A stretch of DNA of 64,000 nt from Micromonospora pisi (lineage in GTDB: Bacteria > Actinomycetota > Actinomycetes > Mycobacteriales > Micromonosporaceae), in NCBI RefSeq assembly GCF_003633685.1, contig NZ_RBKT01000001.1, positions 8,675,868 through 8,739,867 on the forward strand, written 5' to 3'. The stretch's first letter is position 1. The number at the start of each line of letters is the position of its first letter. The notes beneath the pieces are model-generated. The model saw only the letters and a program-made list of their open reading frames with translations. It did not search any database and was not told the DNA's origin. Below are positions 1 through 7,689 of the stretch, piece by piece. The position numbers and the translations under genes are program-made.

Positions 1-66
1 ACCGACCAGTTGCAGGGCGCGCCAGAGTCGCGGAGCCCGCCAGGGGGCGTCGGTGACGGTGTCCAT
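1..66 (-). CDS. Possible 5' end of an unrecognised gene, cut by the window edge
   Basis: Reading the minus strand from the ATG at 66 gives 22 open codons to the window edge with mostly G or C in third position, like the real genes here. The peptide begins MDTVTDAPWRAP and matches no family I recognise. No clear ribosome binding site is visible. It would be divergent from the DUF1905 gene, with about 190 bases between. The segment is too short to be sure; it could be non-coding. Confidence 0.3.
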   Translation of the reverse strand, partial: MDTVTDAPWRAPRLWRALQLVG

Positions 67-259
67 CAGCCGCCGATCTTCGCACAGTCCGGCCGGGATC
101 GGCGCGGTAGCGGGCCGGTGGGTGAGCGTGGGCCGGTCCGCCCGGGCCGGGGGGGCCGAGGATCTCCGGCCGGAAACAGCGGCCTGGCGGGCCTCGTCGC
201 GGGGGACATCGACGGTAGCGTCCGGTGGGTTCATCGACAGACGAGTCCGGGAGACGAGC

Positions 260-550
260 ATGGCCACGCCGCGAAGCCCGCAGCCGCTCGACCACACCTT
301 CACCGCGCCGATCGAGAAGCACGGGGCGTTCGCCACCTACGTGACGGTGCCGAACTCAGCCGAAGTGTTCGGGACCAGGCGGGCGGTGAAGGTCGGCGGG
401 ACGATCGACGGGCATCCGTTCACCGCGACCTGCATGCCGTCCGGTGCGGGTCCGCACTGGCTGCCGATCAGGGCCGCCCTGTGCAAGCTCATCGGCAAGG
501 ACCAGGCCGGCGTTGACGTGACCTTCCACCTGGACCAGCGGTTCAGCTGA
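260..550 (+). CDS. DUF1905 domain protein
   Basis: This encodes a 96-residue protein whose sequence (HTFTAPIEKHGAFATYVTVP near the start, then GTRRAVKVGGTIDGHPF) fits the DUF1905 family, small beta-rich proteins of unknown biochemical role. The length is typical for a stand-alone DUF1905 protein. I chose the ATG at 260 because family similarity begins directly after it; longer readings upstream look like non-coding frames. It is a single gene, followed by the cydAB promoter region. No function beyond the family name can be given. Confidence 0.7.
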   Translation: MATPRSPQPLDHTFTAPIEKHGAFATYVTVPNSAEVFGTRRAVKVGGTIDGHPFTATCMPSGAGPHWLPIRAALCKLIGKDQAGVDVTFHLDQRFS

Positions 551-612
551 GCTCCGTACGGCGGTAGACCGGGCGGGGGAGTGTGGTCGAGCGCACTCCG
601 GTCCAGCCCATC

Positions 613-662
613 CAGGTTCTACGACAGTCAGTAGTATTTACTACAGGCCGTCGTAGAACCTG
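613..662. promoter_or_regulatory. Large nested dyad in front of cydA, BlaI/MecI-like operator candidate
   Basis: CAGGTTCTACGAC at 613-625 is exactly mirrored by GTCGTAGAACCTG at 650-662. Inside it lie two 17-base dyads, TACGACA-N3-AGTAGTA (620-636) and TACTACA-N3-CGTCGTA (639-655). The TAC(G/T)ACA half-sites resemble operators of BlaI/MecI-family repressors, which are known in actinobacteria. The element ends 9 bases before the cydA start codon, so it covers the expected promoter or leader. The regulator assignment is inference. Confidence 0.55.
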
Positions 663-671
663 GGGGTTTTC

Positions 672-2120
672 GTGGACGCTCTGGATGTCGCCCGCTGGCA
701 GTTCGGTGTCACCACCGTCTACCACTTCCTCTTCGTACCACTGACCATCGGACTCTCCGTACTCGTCGCCATCCTGCAAACCCTCTGGTACCGCACCGGC
801 AACGAGCGCTACCTCAAACTCACCAAGTTCTACGGCAAACTCTTCCTCATCAACTTCGCCATGGGCGTCGTCACCGGCATCGTCCAGGAATTCCAGTTCG
901 GCATGAACTGGAGCGACTACTCCCGCTTCGTCGGCGACGTCTTCGGCGCACCCCTGGCCATCGAAGCACTCCTCGCCTTCTTCCTCGAATCCACCTTCCT
1001 CGGCCTATGGATCTTCGGCTGGGACCGGCTACCACGCCGCATCCACCTCGCCACCATCTGGGCCGCCGCCATCGGCTCCACCCTCAGCGCCTACTTCATC
1101 CTCGCCGCCAACTCCTGGATGCAGCACCCCGTCGGCTACCGAATCAACCCCGACACCAAACGCGCCGAACTGACCGACATCTTCGCCGTACTCACCAACA
1201 AGGTCACCCTCGCCACGTTCCCGCACACCCTCGCCGGATGCTTCCTCGTCGCCGGCTCCCTGATGGTCTCCGTCGCCCTCTGGCACCTCATCCGCCGCCG
1301 CCCACACACCACCGACCAACCCGAACCAACGCAACAAAACGACACCGACACCAACGCCTTCCGGTTCGCCCTCAAATTCGGCGCCGTCGTCACCCTTGTC
1401 GCCGCCGTAGGCGTCCTCATCAGCGGCGACATCCAAGGCAAGATCATGACCGACGTACAGCCCATGAAAATGGCCGCCGCCGAAGGGCTCTACCACACCG
1501 AACAACCCGCCGCGTTCTCCGTACTCACCATCGGCAGCCTCGACGGAACCCGCGAACTCTACGCCCTCAAAATCCCGTACCTGCTCTCCTTCCTCGGCAC
1601 CGGCGACCCTCACGGCGAAGTCAAAGGCATCAACGACCTCCAAGCCCAGTACGTCTCCGAATACGGACCCGGCAGCTACACCCCGATCATCCCGGTCACC
1701 TACTGGAGCTTCCGCTTCATGATCGCCCTCGGCATGGCCGCCGCCGCAGTAGCCGCCTTGGCCCTCTGGACCACCCGCCGAGGCCGCACCCCCACCTCCC
1801 GCTGGCTACTACGCGCCGGCATCATCCTGCCCATCCTGCCGCTCGCCGCGAACTGCTTCGGCTGGATCTTCACCGAAATGGGCCGCCAACCCTGGGTCGT
1901 CTTCGGCGAAATGCTCACCCGCGACGGCGTCTCCCGCAGCGTCTCCCTCACCGAAGTCCTCACCTCCTTCACCTCCTTCACCCTCATCTACGCCACCCTC
2001 GCCTTCATCGAAATCCGACTCCTGCTCCGCTACGCCCGCGCCGGACTACCCGACACCACCCCACCCCCACCCGACGACACCACCGCCGACGAAGACCGCC
2101 CCCTCGCCTTCGCCTACTGA
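672..2120 (+). CDS. cydA: Cytochrome bd oxidase subunit I
   Basis: This is the 482-residue heme-carrying subunit of the quinol-oxidising bd terminal oxidase in the cytoplasmic membrane, which reduces oxygen to water with high affinity. Visible signatures are the N-terminal WQFGVTTVYHF stretch with the heme-ligand-type His18, the glutamate-rich helix EALLAFFLEST around residue 100, a short Q-loop region starting at QPMKMAAAE, and GRQPW near residue 395. The short Q-loop is the form usual in Gram-positive bacteria. The start is GTG, with GGGGG (662-666) as ribosome binding site. cydB follows 14 bases later. The dyad directly upstream suggests repressor control. Confidence 0.95.
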   Translation: MDALDVARWQFGVTTVYHFLFVPLTIGLSVLVAILQTLWYRTGNERYLKLTKFYGKLFLINFAMGVVTGIVQEFQFGMNWSDYSRFVGDVFGAPLAIEALLAFFLESTFLGLWIFGWDRLPRRIHLATIWAAAIGSTLSAYFILAANSWMQHPVGYRINPDTKRAELTDIFAVLTNKVTLATFPHTLAGCFLVAGSLMVSVALWHLIRRRPHTTDQPEPTQQNDTDTNAFRFALKFGAVVTLVAAVGVLISGDIQGKIMTDVQPMKMAAAEGLYHTEQPAAFSVLTIGSLDGTRELYALKIPYLLSFLGTGDPHGEVKGINDLQAQYVSEYGPGSYTPIIPVTYWSFRFMIALGMAAAAVAALALWTTRRGRTPTSRWLLRAGIILPILPLAANCFGWIFTEMGRQPWVVFGEMLTRDGVSRSVSLTEVLTSFTSFTLIYATLAFIEIRLLLRYARAGLPDTTPPPPDDTTADEDRPLAFAY

Positions 2121-2134
2121 CCCCGGAGCCCACA

Positions 2135-3130
2135 GTGGAACTCACCACCGTCTGGTTTCTGCTCATCGCCGTCCTCTTCACCGGCTACTTCATCCTCGAA
2201 GGCTTCGACTTCGGCGTCGGCGCGCTCCTACCCGTACTCGGCCGCAACGACCGCGAACGCCGCGTACTGATCAACACCATCGGCCCGGTCTGGGACGGCA
2301 ACGAAGTCTGGCTGATCACCGCCGCCGGCGGACTCTTCGCCGCCTTCCCCGAGTGGTACGCCACCCTCTTCTCCGGCTTCTACCTGCCCCTACTCCTCAT
2401 CCTGCTCGCCCTGATCGGCCGAGGCGTCGCCTTCGAATACCGACACAAGCGCCCCGACGCCCCCTGGAAACAACGCTGGGACGCCGTCATCACCATCGGC
2501 TCCGCAATCCCCGCCATCGGCTGGGGCATCATCCTCGCCAACATCGTCCGAGGCGTACCGCTCGACACCAACCACGACTACACCGGCGGACTACTCGACC
2601 TGCTCCACCCGTACGCCCTCCTCGGCGGCGCCACCACCGCCGCCCTCTTCCTCACCCACGGCGCCGTCTTCCTCGCCCTCAAAACCAACGGCGACATCCG
2701 CACCCGCGCCGGAAACCTCGCCACCCGCACCATCCCCGCCGCGCTCGCCCTCACCGCCGCCTTCCTCACCTGGACCCTCACCCAACGCCACAACCTCACC
2801 GCCATCACCCTCGCCGCAACAGCCACCCTCGCCCTCACCGGCGCGCTCGCCGCCACCCGAGCACGCCGCGAAGGCTGGGCCTTCGCCGGCACCGCCGCCG
2901 CCATCGGCCTCACCATGGCAACCCTCTTCGCCGCCCTCTACCCGAACGTCCTACCCTCCACCACCGACCCCACCGGCACCCTGACCGTCGTCAACGCCGC
3001 CTCCACCCCCTACACCCTCAAAATCATGAGCTGGGTGGCCCTCGTCTTCACCCCCGTCGTCCTCGCCTACCAAGGCTGGACCTACTGGGTCTTCCGCCGC
3101 CGCATCAGCATCGCCAACATCCCCCACTGA
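2135..3130 (+). CDS. cydB: Cytochrome bd oxidase subunit II
   Basis: This encodes a 331-residue multi-spanning membrane protein, the partner of CydA in the bd oxidase. The N-terminus (FILEGFDFGVGALLP, then GPVWDGNEVWLI) is the family signature, and about eight to nine hydrophobic helices follow. GTG start with CCGGAG upstream; the short distance to cydA indicates one transcript. The cydDC exporter genes that often follow cydAB in actinobacteria are not here; a strong hairpin and a convergent gene come next. The sequence reads intact to its stop codon. Confidence 0.95.
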   Translation: MELTTVWFLLIAVLFTGYFILEGFDFGVGALLPVLGRNDRERRVLINTIGPVWDGNEVWLITAAGGLFAAFPEWYATLFSGFYLPLLLILLALIGRGVAFEYRHKRPDAPWKQRWDAVITIGSAIPAIGWGIILANIVRGVPLDTNHDYTGGLLDLLHPYALLGGATTAALFLTHGAVFLALKTNGDIRTRAGNLATRTIPAALALTAAFLTWTLTQRHNLTAITLAATATLALTGALAATRARREGWAFAGTAAAIGLTMATLFAALYPNVLPSTTDPTGTLTVVNAASTPYTLKIMSWVALVFTPVVLAYQGWTYWVFRRRISIANIPH

Positions 3131-3153
3131 CCCCCACCCACCCACACAAAACA

Positions 3154-3187
3154 GCGCGCCCCCGGAATCGTGATTCCGGGGGCGCGC
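3154..3187. terminator. Bidirectional hairpin between cydB and the convergent gene
   Basis: GCGCGCCCCCGGAATC (3154-3169) pairs perfectly with 3172-3187 across a 2-base loop, a 16-bp stem. It sits 23 bases after the cydB stop and 17 bases after the stop of the convergent minus-strand gene, so it can end both transcripts. Confidence 0.85.
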
Positions 3188-3204
3188 CAACTAACACACC
3201 CAAC

Positions 3205-3927
3205 TCAGCCCGCGTCGCGCAACTCCGCCAACCGGGCCTCGATCTCGGCCAGCTCCGCCCGCAGCTTCTCCGCCTGCTGCTCAGCCTCACTCCGCTCCAC
3301 CGACATGATCTGCTCCACCGCCTCATGCACACCCGGAACGTCGATCAACGACACCATCTTCAACGCCTCGACCGGCTTGATCACGTACGGCTTCGCCAAC
3401 GCCTTGCTGCCCTGCGTCGCCGCCAACGTCCACTCCCCGTCAGCGTACGAAAGGGTCACCGTCAGACCCGCCGGACCCTTCGGCCGGGCCGGCTTCGCCA
3501 CCGCCCGCCGCGCCGGCTTCGCATCCTGCTCCGCCACACCAACCGGGGGAGTGTCCACCGTGCTCACCACAACCTCCTCACGGGGCGCCGGCACCGGCGT
3601 CCTCACCACCATGAACTCCGGCTCCGGAGCGGCCTCCACCGGCTCCGGCTCCACCTTCTGCTCAACCCGACGACCCGTCGCCCCACGCGGCGGAATACTC
3701 AGATCAGTGGGGGAGAACGGCAACTCGTCCCGACCGAACCGCACCACCACCCACTCATCCGACGTCGCCGGATCGGCCAACTCCACCACCTGACCGATCT
3801 GCCCGGCGATCTGCCCCGCCGCCTCGGTGAACATCACCTTCGGCTTCCGACCACCGGCCAACGTGTCCCGGATGGTCTGCAACTCCTCGGTGGACAACCC
3901 TCGGGAATCGGTATGCGCGGCAGCCAT
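3205..3927 (-). CDS. Conserved actinobacterial hypothetical protein, C-terminal coiled coil
   Basis: The protein has about 240 residues. The N-terminal part (LSTEELQTIRDTLAGGRKP, then a small beta-rich segment ending FSPTDLSIPP) is followed by a Pro/Glu-rich linker (about residues 80-150), a second globular segment and a C-terminal coiled coil (EAEQQAEKLRAELAEIEARL). From memory the N-terminus resembles proteins labelled DUF6319; I could not verify this. I chose the ATG at 3927 because GAAGAAGGA lies 6 bases upstream; an upstream extension of 20 residues is poorly supported. No signal peptide or membrane segment is seen. Function is unknown. Confidence 0.75.
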   Translation of the reverse strand: MAAAHTDSRGLSTEELQTIRDTLAGGRKPKVMFTEAAGQIAGQIGQVVELADPATSDEWVVVRFGRDELPFSPTDLSIPPRGATGRRVEQKVEPEPVEAAPEPEFMVVRTPVPAPREEVVVSTVDTPPVGVAEQDAKPARRAVAKPARPKGPAGLTVTLSYADGEWTLAATQGSKALAKPYVIKPVEALKMVSLIDVPGVHEAVEQIMSVERSEAEQQAEKLRAELAEIEARLAELRDAG

Positions 3928-4244
3928 CAGATCCTTCTTCCGTACACCTGTTTGATTTCCTGCTTTCCTACCAGCCCGCTCCGACAACGTCGAATCCGCC
4001 CCACCACCACCGGCCCCACCGACCGGTCACCGCCACCAACACCCGCAACACCCGATCCGCCGCACACCCACCCGCGCGAACCCCGCCACCAGAGCCCGGA
4101 AACGACAACCACGCGCCGGATTCCCCAGAGCACCGACGACAATGCGCCGAAGCGTACGCCGTGCGCCACACCACACCGAGCACCCCGTACCAGCACCGAC
4201 AAAAGCGGTAACGTCGCTCCAACCCACCAGCGCGGAGGCACCCG
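3928..4244. other. Intergenic stretch between divergent genes
   Basis: I see no convincing gene here. The stretch holds the ribosome binding site of the minus-strand gene (GAAGAAGGA) and of the plus-strand SDR (GGAGGC just before 4245), and presumably both promoters. No clear operator palindrome was noticed. Confidence 0.5.
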
Positions 4245-4973
4245 ATGAGCCCGGTAACAGTCGTCACCGGCGGCAGCCGTGGCATCGGCGCCGCGACCGT
4301 ACGCCAACTCGCCCGCGCCGGCCACGACATCGTCTTCTGCTACCGCCGCGACACCGAAGCCGCCGCCGCCGTCCTGCACGACATCCACACCGCCGGCGTA
4401 CGCGGCCACGCCGTCCAGGCCGACACCACCGACCCCGAACAGGTCGACCACCTCTTCACCACCGCCGCCGAACTCGGCGACATCACCGGCCTGGTCAACA
4501 ACGCCGGCGTCACCAGCCCGGTCGGACCCCTCGTCGACCTCACCCTCACCGACCTACGCCGCGTCATCGACGTCAACCTCGTCGGCTACATCCTCTGCGC
4601 CCAACAGGCCGCCCGACGGATGGGCGCCGGCGCCGCGATCGTCAACATCTCCTCGGCCGCCGCCACCCTCGGCAGCCCCGGCGAATACATCCACTACGCC
4701 GCCGTCAAGGCCGCCACCGACACCCTCACCATCGGACTCGCCAAAGAACTCGGCCCCCGCAAGATCCGGGTCAACACCGTCTCACCCGGCACCATCTGGA
4801 CCGACATACACGCCGTCTCCGGGGTGCCCGACCGACCCGCCCGGATCGCGGAACGGGTGCCACTCGGGCGCGCCGGAGAAGCCGACGAGATCGCCGCCGC
4901 CGTCGTCTGGCTGCTCAGCGACGCCGCTTCGTACACCACCGGAGCGACCCTCAGAGTCGCCGGCGGCCTCTGA
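4245..4973 (+). CDS. Short-chain dehydrogenase/reductase (SDR)
   Basis: This is a 242-residue classical SDR, a cytoplasmic NAD(P)-dependent oxidoreductase. Visible motifs are the nucleotide-binding TGGSRGIG at residues 8-15, NNAG at about 84-87, and the catalytic YxxxK (YAAVK) preceded by a serine in NISSAAA. The C-terminus (TTGATLRVAGGL) is typical of FabG-like family members. GGAGGC lies at good spacing before the ATG. It stands alone, convergent with the DUF2255 gene, so the substrate cannot be inferred. FabG-type 3-oxoacyl reductase is possible but not shown. Confidence 0.85.
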   Translation: MSPVTVVTGGSRGIGAATVRQLARAGHDIVFCYRRDTEAAAAVLHDIHTAGVRGHAVQADTTDPEQVDHLFTTAAELGDITGLVNNAGVTSPVGPLVDLTLTDLRRVIDVNLVGYILCAQQAARRMGAGAAIVNISSAAATLGSPGEYIHYAAVKAATDTLTIGLAKELGPRKIRVNTVSPGTIWTDIHAVSGVPDRPARIAERVPLGRAGEADEIAAAVVWLLSDAASYTTGATLRVAGGL

Positions 4974-5065
4974 ACCGGCGCGGACGTGCCGGACAGGCCG
5001 CAGAGATCAACCAGGCGCCGGGGGAGAGGCCTGAACCTCAACCTGAACGTCAGGGGACCCGGTCC

Positions 5066-5431
5066 CTACCTCACGTTGACCCTCATGGTGCACCCACGCA
5101 CCTGCGGCGACGCGACCTGACGCAGCGCCGAACCCTGGTCGGCGTACTTGGCCTGGTACGCCTCGTCGACCCGCTCGATCACCGCCTCGTCATCGAGGTT
5201 CTCGACGGTCACCGGATACCGCTGACTGCCGTCCACGAACGCGGCCCGACCGGTACGTTGCACCCGCCGATACCACTTCGACTGCGGACCATAGGCGCTG
5301 CGGACGTACGGCACACCGTCCACCACCACCGCCCAGATCGGGGTGACGACCTCACCGCCGTCGCGCATCTCGGTGGCGATGTGCACCGTGTCCGTACCCG
5401 TGAAGTAGTCGATGACAGCCATGTGTTCCAT
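5066..5431 (-). CDS. DUF2255 family protein
   Basis: The product resembles DUF2255 proteins: an N-terminal strand (DTVHIATEMRDGG), a central WAVVVDGVPYVRSAYGPQSKWYRR block and a C-terminal EAYQAKYADQ segment. These are small proteins with a split-barrel-like look and unknown substrate. The start is uncertain: ATGs at 5431 and 5422 are both close to where family similarity begins, and a longer form from 5506 is possible but its extra residues look unrelated. The DUF1330 gene lies upstream on the same strand, so the two may be cotranscribed. Confidence 0.7.
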   Translation of the reverse strand: MEHMAVIDYFTGTDTVHIATEMRDGGEVVTPIWAVVVDGVPYVRSAYGPQSKWYRRVQRTGRAAFVDGSQRYPVTVENLDDEAVIERVDEAYQAKYADQGSALRQVASPQVRGCTMRVNVR

Positions 5432-5594
5432 GGTGTACCCGATTTCGCCGCGGCGGAGCCGGTGGACGAAATCTCGTACCAGAGCGTCTCCCTGACGAAC
5501 GGACACCTTGCCGCCGTGACCGACGAGGATGGACGAGGCTGGCAGGTCGACCGGGGGACGTTCCGTGGAGACGGTGGGGAACCGAGCCTGAGGG

Positions 5595-5942
5595 CTACTC
5601 GGCGGGCAGGGCCTCCCGCATCACCTTCGCGGTGGCAGTCGGGTCGTAGCCCTCGGGGACGCCTTCGATCATGATGATGTCGCCCTCGATGTGCCGCGAG
5701 CGTAGCGGGGCGATCTCCTGGTACGCGGGAGAGTCCCACCAGCTTCGTGCCTCGGCGATTCCGGGGAAGCCGATCATCACGACGTTCCCGGGCCAGGTGC
5801 CCTCCTTCACCTCGTGCTGCGTGACATGCACGAGGAAGCGGCCACCGTACGGCTCGAAGGTGCCGGCGATGCGCTCGACGTACTCGGCGATCTCCGGGTG
5901 CGGGGCGGCCTCTTGCAGGTTTGCTATGACGTAGGCGGGCAT
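5595..5942 (-). CDS. DUF1330 family protein
   Basis: This encodes a 115-residue protein of the DUF1330 family, a dimeric alpha/beta-barrel (ferredoxin-like) fold. Family features are the N-terminal MPAYVIANL, FEPYGGRFLV in the middle and the FPGIAEARSWWDSPAYQEI block. The reaction is unknown for this family. The ATG is preceded by AAAGGAC. It is upstream of the DUF2255 gene on the same strand, and its promoter region borders the dif-like site. Confidence 0.85.
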   Translation of the reverse strand: MPAYVIANLQEAAPHPEIAEYVERIAGTFEPYGGRFLVHVTQHEVKEGTWPGNVVMIGFPGIAEARSWWDSPAYQEIAPLRSRHIEGDIIMIEGVPEGYDPTATAKVMREALPAE

Positions 5943-6047
5943 GGTGTCCTTTCGGGCCAGTCAGGCTCTGTACGCCAATGATCATCGCAGGCGGACGCAC
6001 CGGGGGGTCGATGACCTCATTGTTCCTGAGTTCGACTCATCGGCTCC

Positions 6048-6075
6048 CGATTCGATAATGTGCATTATGTCAACT
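6048..6075. other. dif: Candidate chromosomal dif site (XerCD dimer-resolution site)
   Basis: The 28 bases divide into an 11-base left arm CGATTCGATAA, a 6-base centre TGTGCA and an 11-base right arm TTATGTCAACT. The right arm differs at two positions from the E. coli dif arm TTATGTTAAAT, and the core ATAATG..CATTAT palindrome and TTATGTCAA match what is known of actinobacterial dif sites. It is an AT-rich island in GC-rich DNA and lies 327 bases from a tyrosine recombinase gene. This marks the likely replication terminus. Uniqueness in the genome could not be tested. Confidence 0.75.
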
Positions 6076-6383
6076 AGGCCGGTCTCCGGTGCCCGTCGAG
6101 CACCGGAGAGGGTCCCTCGGGGCCTCGTCCGGAAACCTCCTCGATCGAGGTTCAGGGGTGCCGCCCCCGGCGATCAGGCGTGCCGGCTCGGCCGACAGCG
6201 CGCCGCCGTGCCGACTCACGCCGTGCGTCGGCACGGCGCCGCCGGGGTGCACCAGTGCCCACAGAGCACTGCCGTCGCCGTCGACCACCCTTGATCGGTA
6301 TGAGCTTCCCCGCGTACGGCACCGTGCCCGGCGGTACGCCAAACAAGATCAGCACCCTCCACCCCTTCCGGTGACACCGGTAA
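6076..6383. other. Gene-free stretch between the two dif-like sites
   Basis: I see no convincing gene in this roughly 310-base stretch. It is GC-rich with several short inverted segments around 6190-6240 (repeated GCCGTGC / GCACGGC words) and no open frame with good codon use. It separates the dif candidate from the recombinase start. Confidence 0.5.
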
Positions 6384-6411
6384 AACATGCATAATATTCC
6401 TTATGCAGGAC
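6384..6411. promoter_or_regulatory. Second dif-like palindrome over the recombinase start codon
   Basis: TGCATAA (6388-6394) and TTATGCA (6401-6407) form a perfect 7-bp inverted repeat around TATTCC, the same 11-6-11 layout as a Xer site (left arm ends ATAA, right arm begins TTATG). The right arm contains the recombinase ATG at 6403. CATAAT (6390-6395) is also a good -10 element, only 7 bases before the ATG, so the gene may be transcribed without a leader. It could be an att/Xer site, an operator, or both. Confidence 0.55.
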
Positions 6412-7401
6412 AAAAGTGACATATCGTTACTGAGGCTGATCGAGGACTTCCTCACCGCGCGCGGCACCCGCAAGCCTTCGCCACACACCCTGCAGGCCTA
6501 TCGCCGGGACCTGGTCGCGATCGGACAGTTGGTCGCCGAGGAGAACGATCCTCCCCTCCCCCTGGCCGAGCTGCCGCTCTCCGTTCTCACCGCGCGCACC
6601 CTCCGGTCCGCGTTCGCACGCTTCGCCGCTCCCCGGGCGCCCGCGTCGATCTACCGGGCCTGGTCGACGTGGAACAGCTTCTTCATCTTCCTGGTCACTG
6701 ACGGTGTGGTGGCCGGGAACCCGATGTCGGCGGTGGACAAACCGTCGGCACCGGTCCCCCTACCCAAGCCGCTTCGGGGTGAGGACACTCCGGAACAGTT
6801 GTTGCACGCGGTCGCCCGGGAGGACCAGCGGCAGCGTCATCCGTGGCCCGAGCGGGACCTGGCCGTGCTCGCGTTGGCGCTCTGCGCGGGTCTGCGTCTG
6901 TCCGAGCTGCTCGCGTTGCGGGTTGGTTCGCTGGCCGGGCGGGCGGGCGAGCGTCGGGTCGAGGTTGACGGTAAGGGTGGTCGGCCCAGGGTGATCCCGG
7001 TGGAGCCGGAGCTTGACGCCGTGGTGCTGCGGTATCTGGACAGTCGGCGGCGGCGCTTCGGCGCACGGTCGGTACGGCGGGAGGCGGTGCTGCTGGTCGA
7101 TCGGCATGGTGAGCCGTTGCGCCGGGGCGGGTTGCAGTACCTGGTGGAGTCTTGTTACCGGCGGGCGGGGATCAACGATCGGGTTCCGCGTGGGGCGCGG
7201 TTGCACGCGTTACGGCACACGTTCGCGACCCGGTTGGCGGAGGACGGTGCGACCGCTTCGGAGATCATGTGGCTGCTGGGCCACGCGAGCTTGACGACCA
7301 GTCAGAACTACATCGATGTGACCGCTGGTCAGCAGCGGGCGGCGGTGCGCGCTAATCGCACGAATCGGGCTTTGGGTGGTCTGGCCGCGGGTGGTTCCTG
7401 A
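6403..7401 (+). CDS. Tyrosine recombinase (XerC/D-like integrase)
   Basis: This 332-residue protein has the two-domain plan of tyrosine recombinases: an N-terminal SAM-like DNA-binding domain (about residues 10-105) and a catalytic domain. All catalytic residues are visible: Arg165 in AGLRLSELL, Lys191, His268 and Arg271 in HALRHTFATRL, His294 in LLGHASLTT and Tyr303. The C-terminal tail (VTAGQQRAAVRANRTNRAL) looks more like mobile-element integrases than housekeeping XerC/XerD. Its start lies within a dif-like palindrome, and a dif candidate is 327 bases upstream. It may act on that site, as single-recombinase systems do, or belong to an integrated element. Confidence 0.9.
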   Translation: MQDKSDISLLRLIEDFLTARGTRKPSPHTLQAYRRDLVAIGQLVAEENDPPLPLAELPLSVLTARTLRSAFARFAAPRAPASIYRAWSTWNSFFIFLVTDGVVAGNPMSAVDKPSAPVPLPKPLRGEDTPEQLLHAVAREDQRQRHPWPERDLAVLALALCAGLRLSELLALRVGSLAGRAGERRVEVDGKGGRPRVIPVEPELDAVVLRYLDSRRRRFGARSVRREAVLLVDRHGEPLRRGGLQYLVESCYRRAGINDRVPRGARLHALRHTFATRLAEDGATASEIMWLLGHASLTTSQNYIDVTAGQQRAAVRANRTNRALGGLAAGGS

Positions 7402-7478
7402 TCGTGCAAGGGCGGGTCACGGGGTGGCCGGTGCCTGGGTTGCCGGTCTTCTGCTGGACGGTCGCGAGCATCTCGGTC

Positions 7479-7685
7479 ATGGACGCCGGCGGGGTCGGTG
7501 ACGGGGAACTGGACTGCCCGGATGACGGCGGTGGGGTCGACGAGGAGGGTCAGGCGTTTGAACCGGTCGACGCCGGCGGCGCGGAAGGTCGATAGGAGGA
7601 GCCCGGCGGCGAGTTTGTTGTCCTGGTCGGAGAGGAGCGGGAGCGGTGGCCGGGCGTGGTCGGCGAGTTGGTCTGGGCGTTGGGT
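7479..7685 (-). pseudogene. Peroxiredoxin (AhpC/TSA-type) fragment
   Basis: The minus-strand frame encodes about 65 residues typical of the middle to C-terminal part of a BCP-like peroxiredoxin: RPDQLADHA, PLLSDQDNKLAAG, then FKRLTLLVDPTAVIRAVQFP. The N-terminal catalytic-cysteine part is missing and the frame runs on into unrelated sequence. It abuts the MFS remnant on the other strand, so it is a leftover of a lost gene rather than a working enzyme. Confidence 0.6.
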
Positions 7686-7689
7686 GCTG

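Noticed and set aside
1007..3130. Very long arginine/histidine/proline-rich reading frames over cydA and cydB
   Set aside because: They are frame shadows of GC-rich real genes; composition is extreme and only the cydB part in that frame is genuine, starting at 2135.
6076..6383. Several short frames between the two dif-like sites
   Set aside because: Codon use is poor, no ribosome binding sites, and all are arginine/alanine-rich as expected for random GC-rich sequence.
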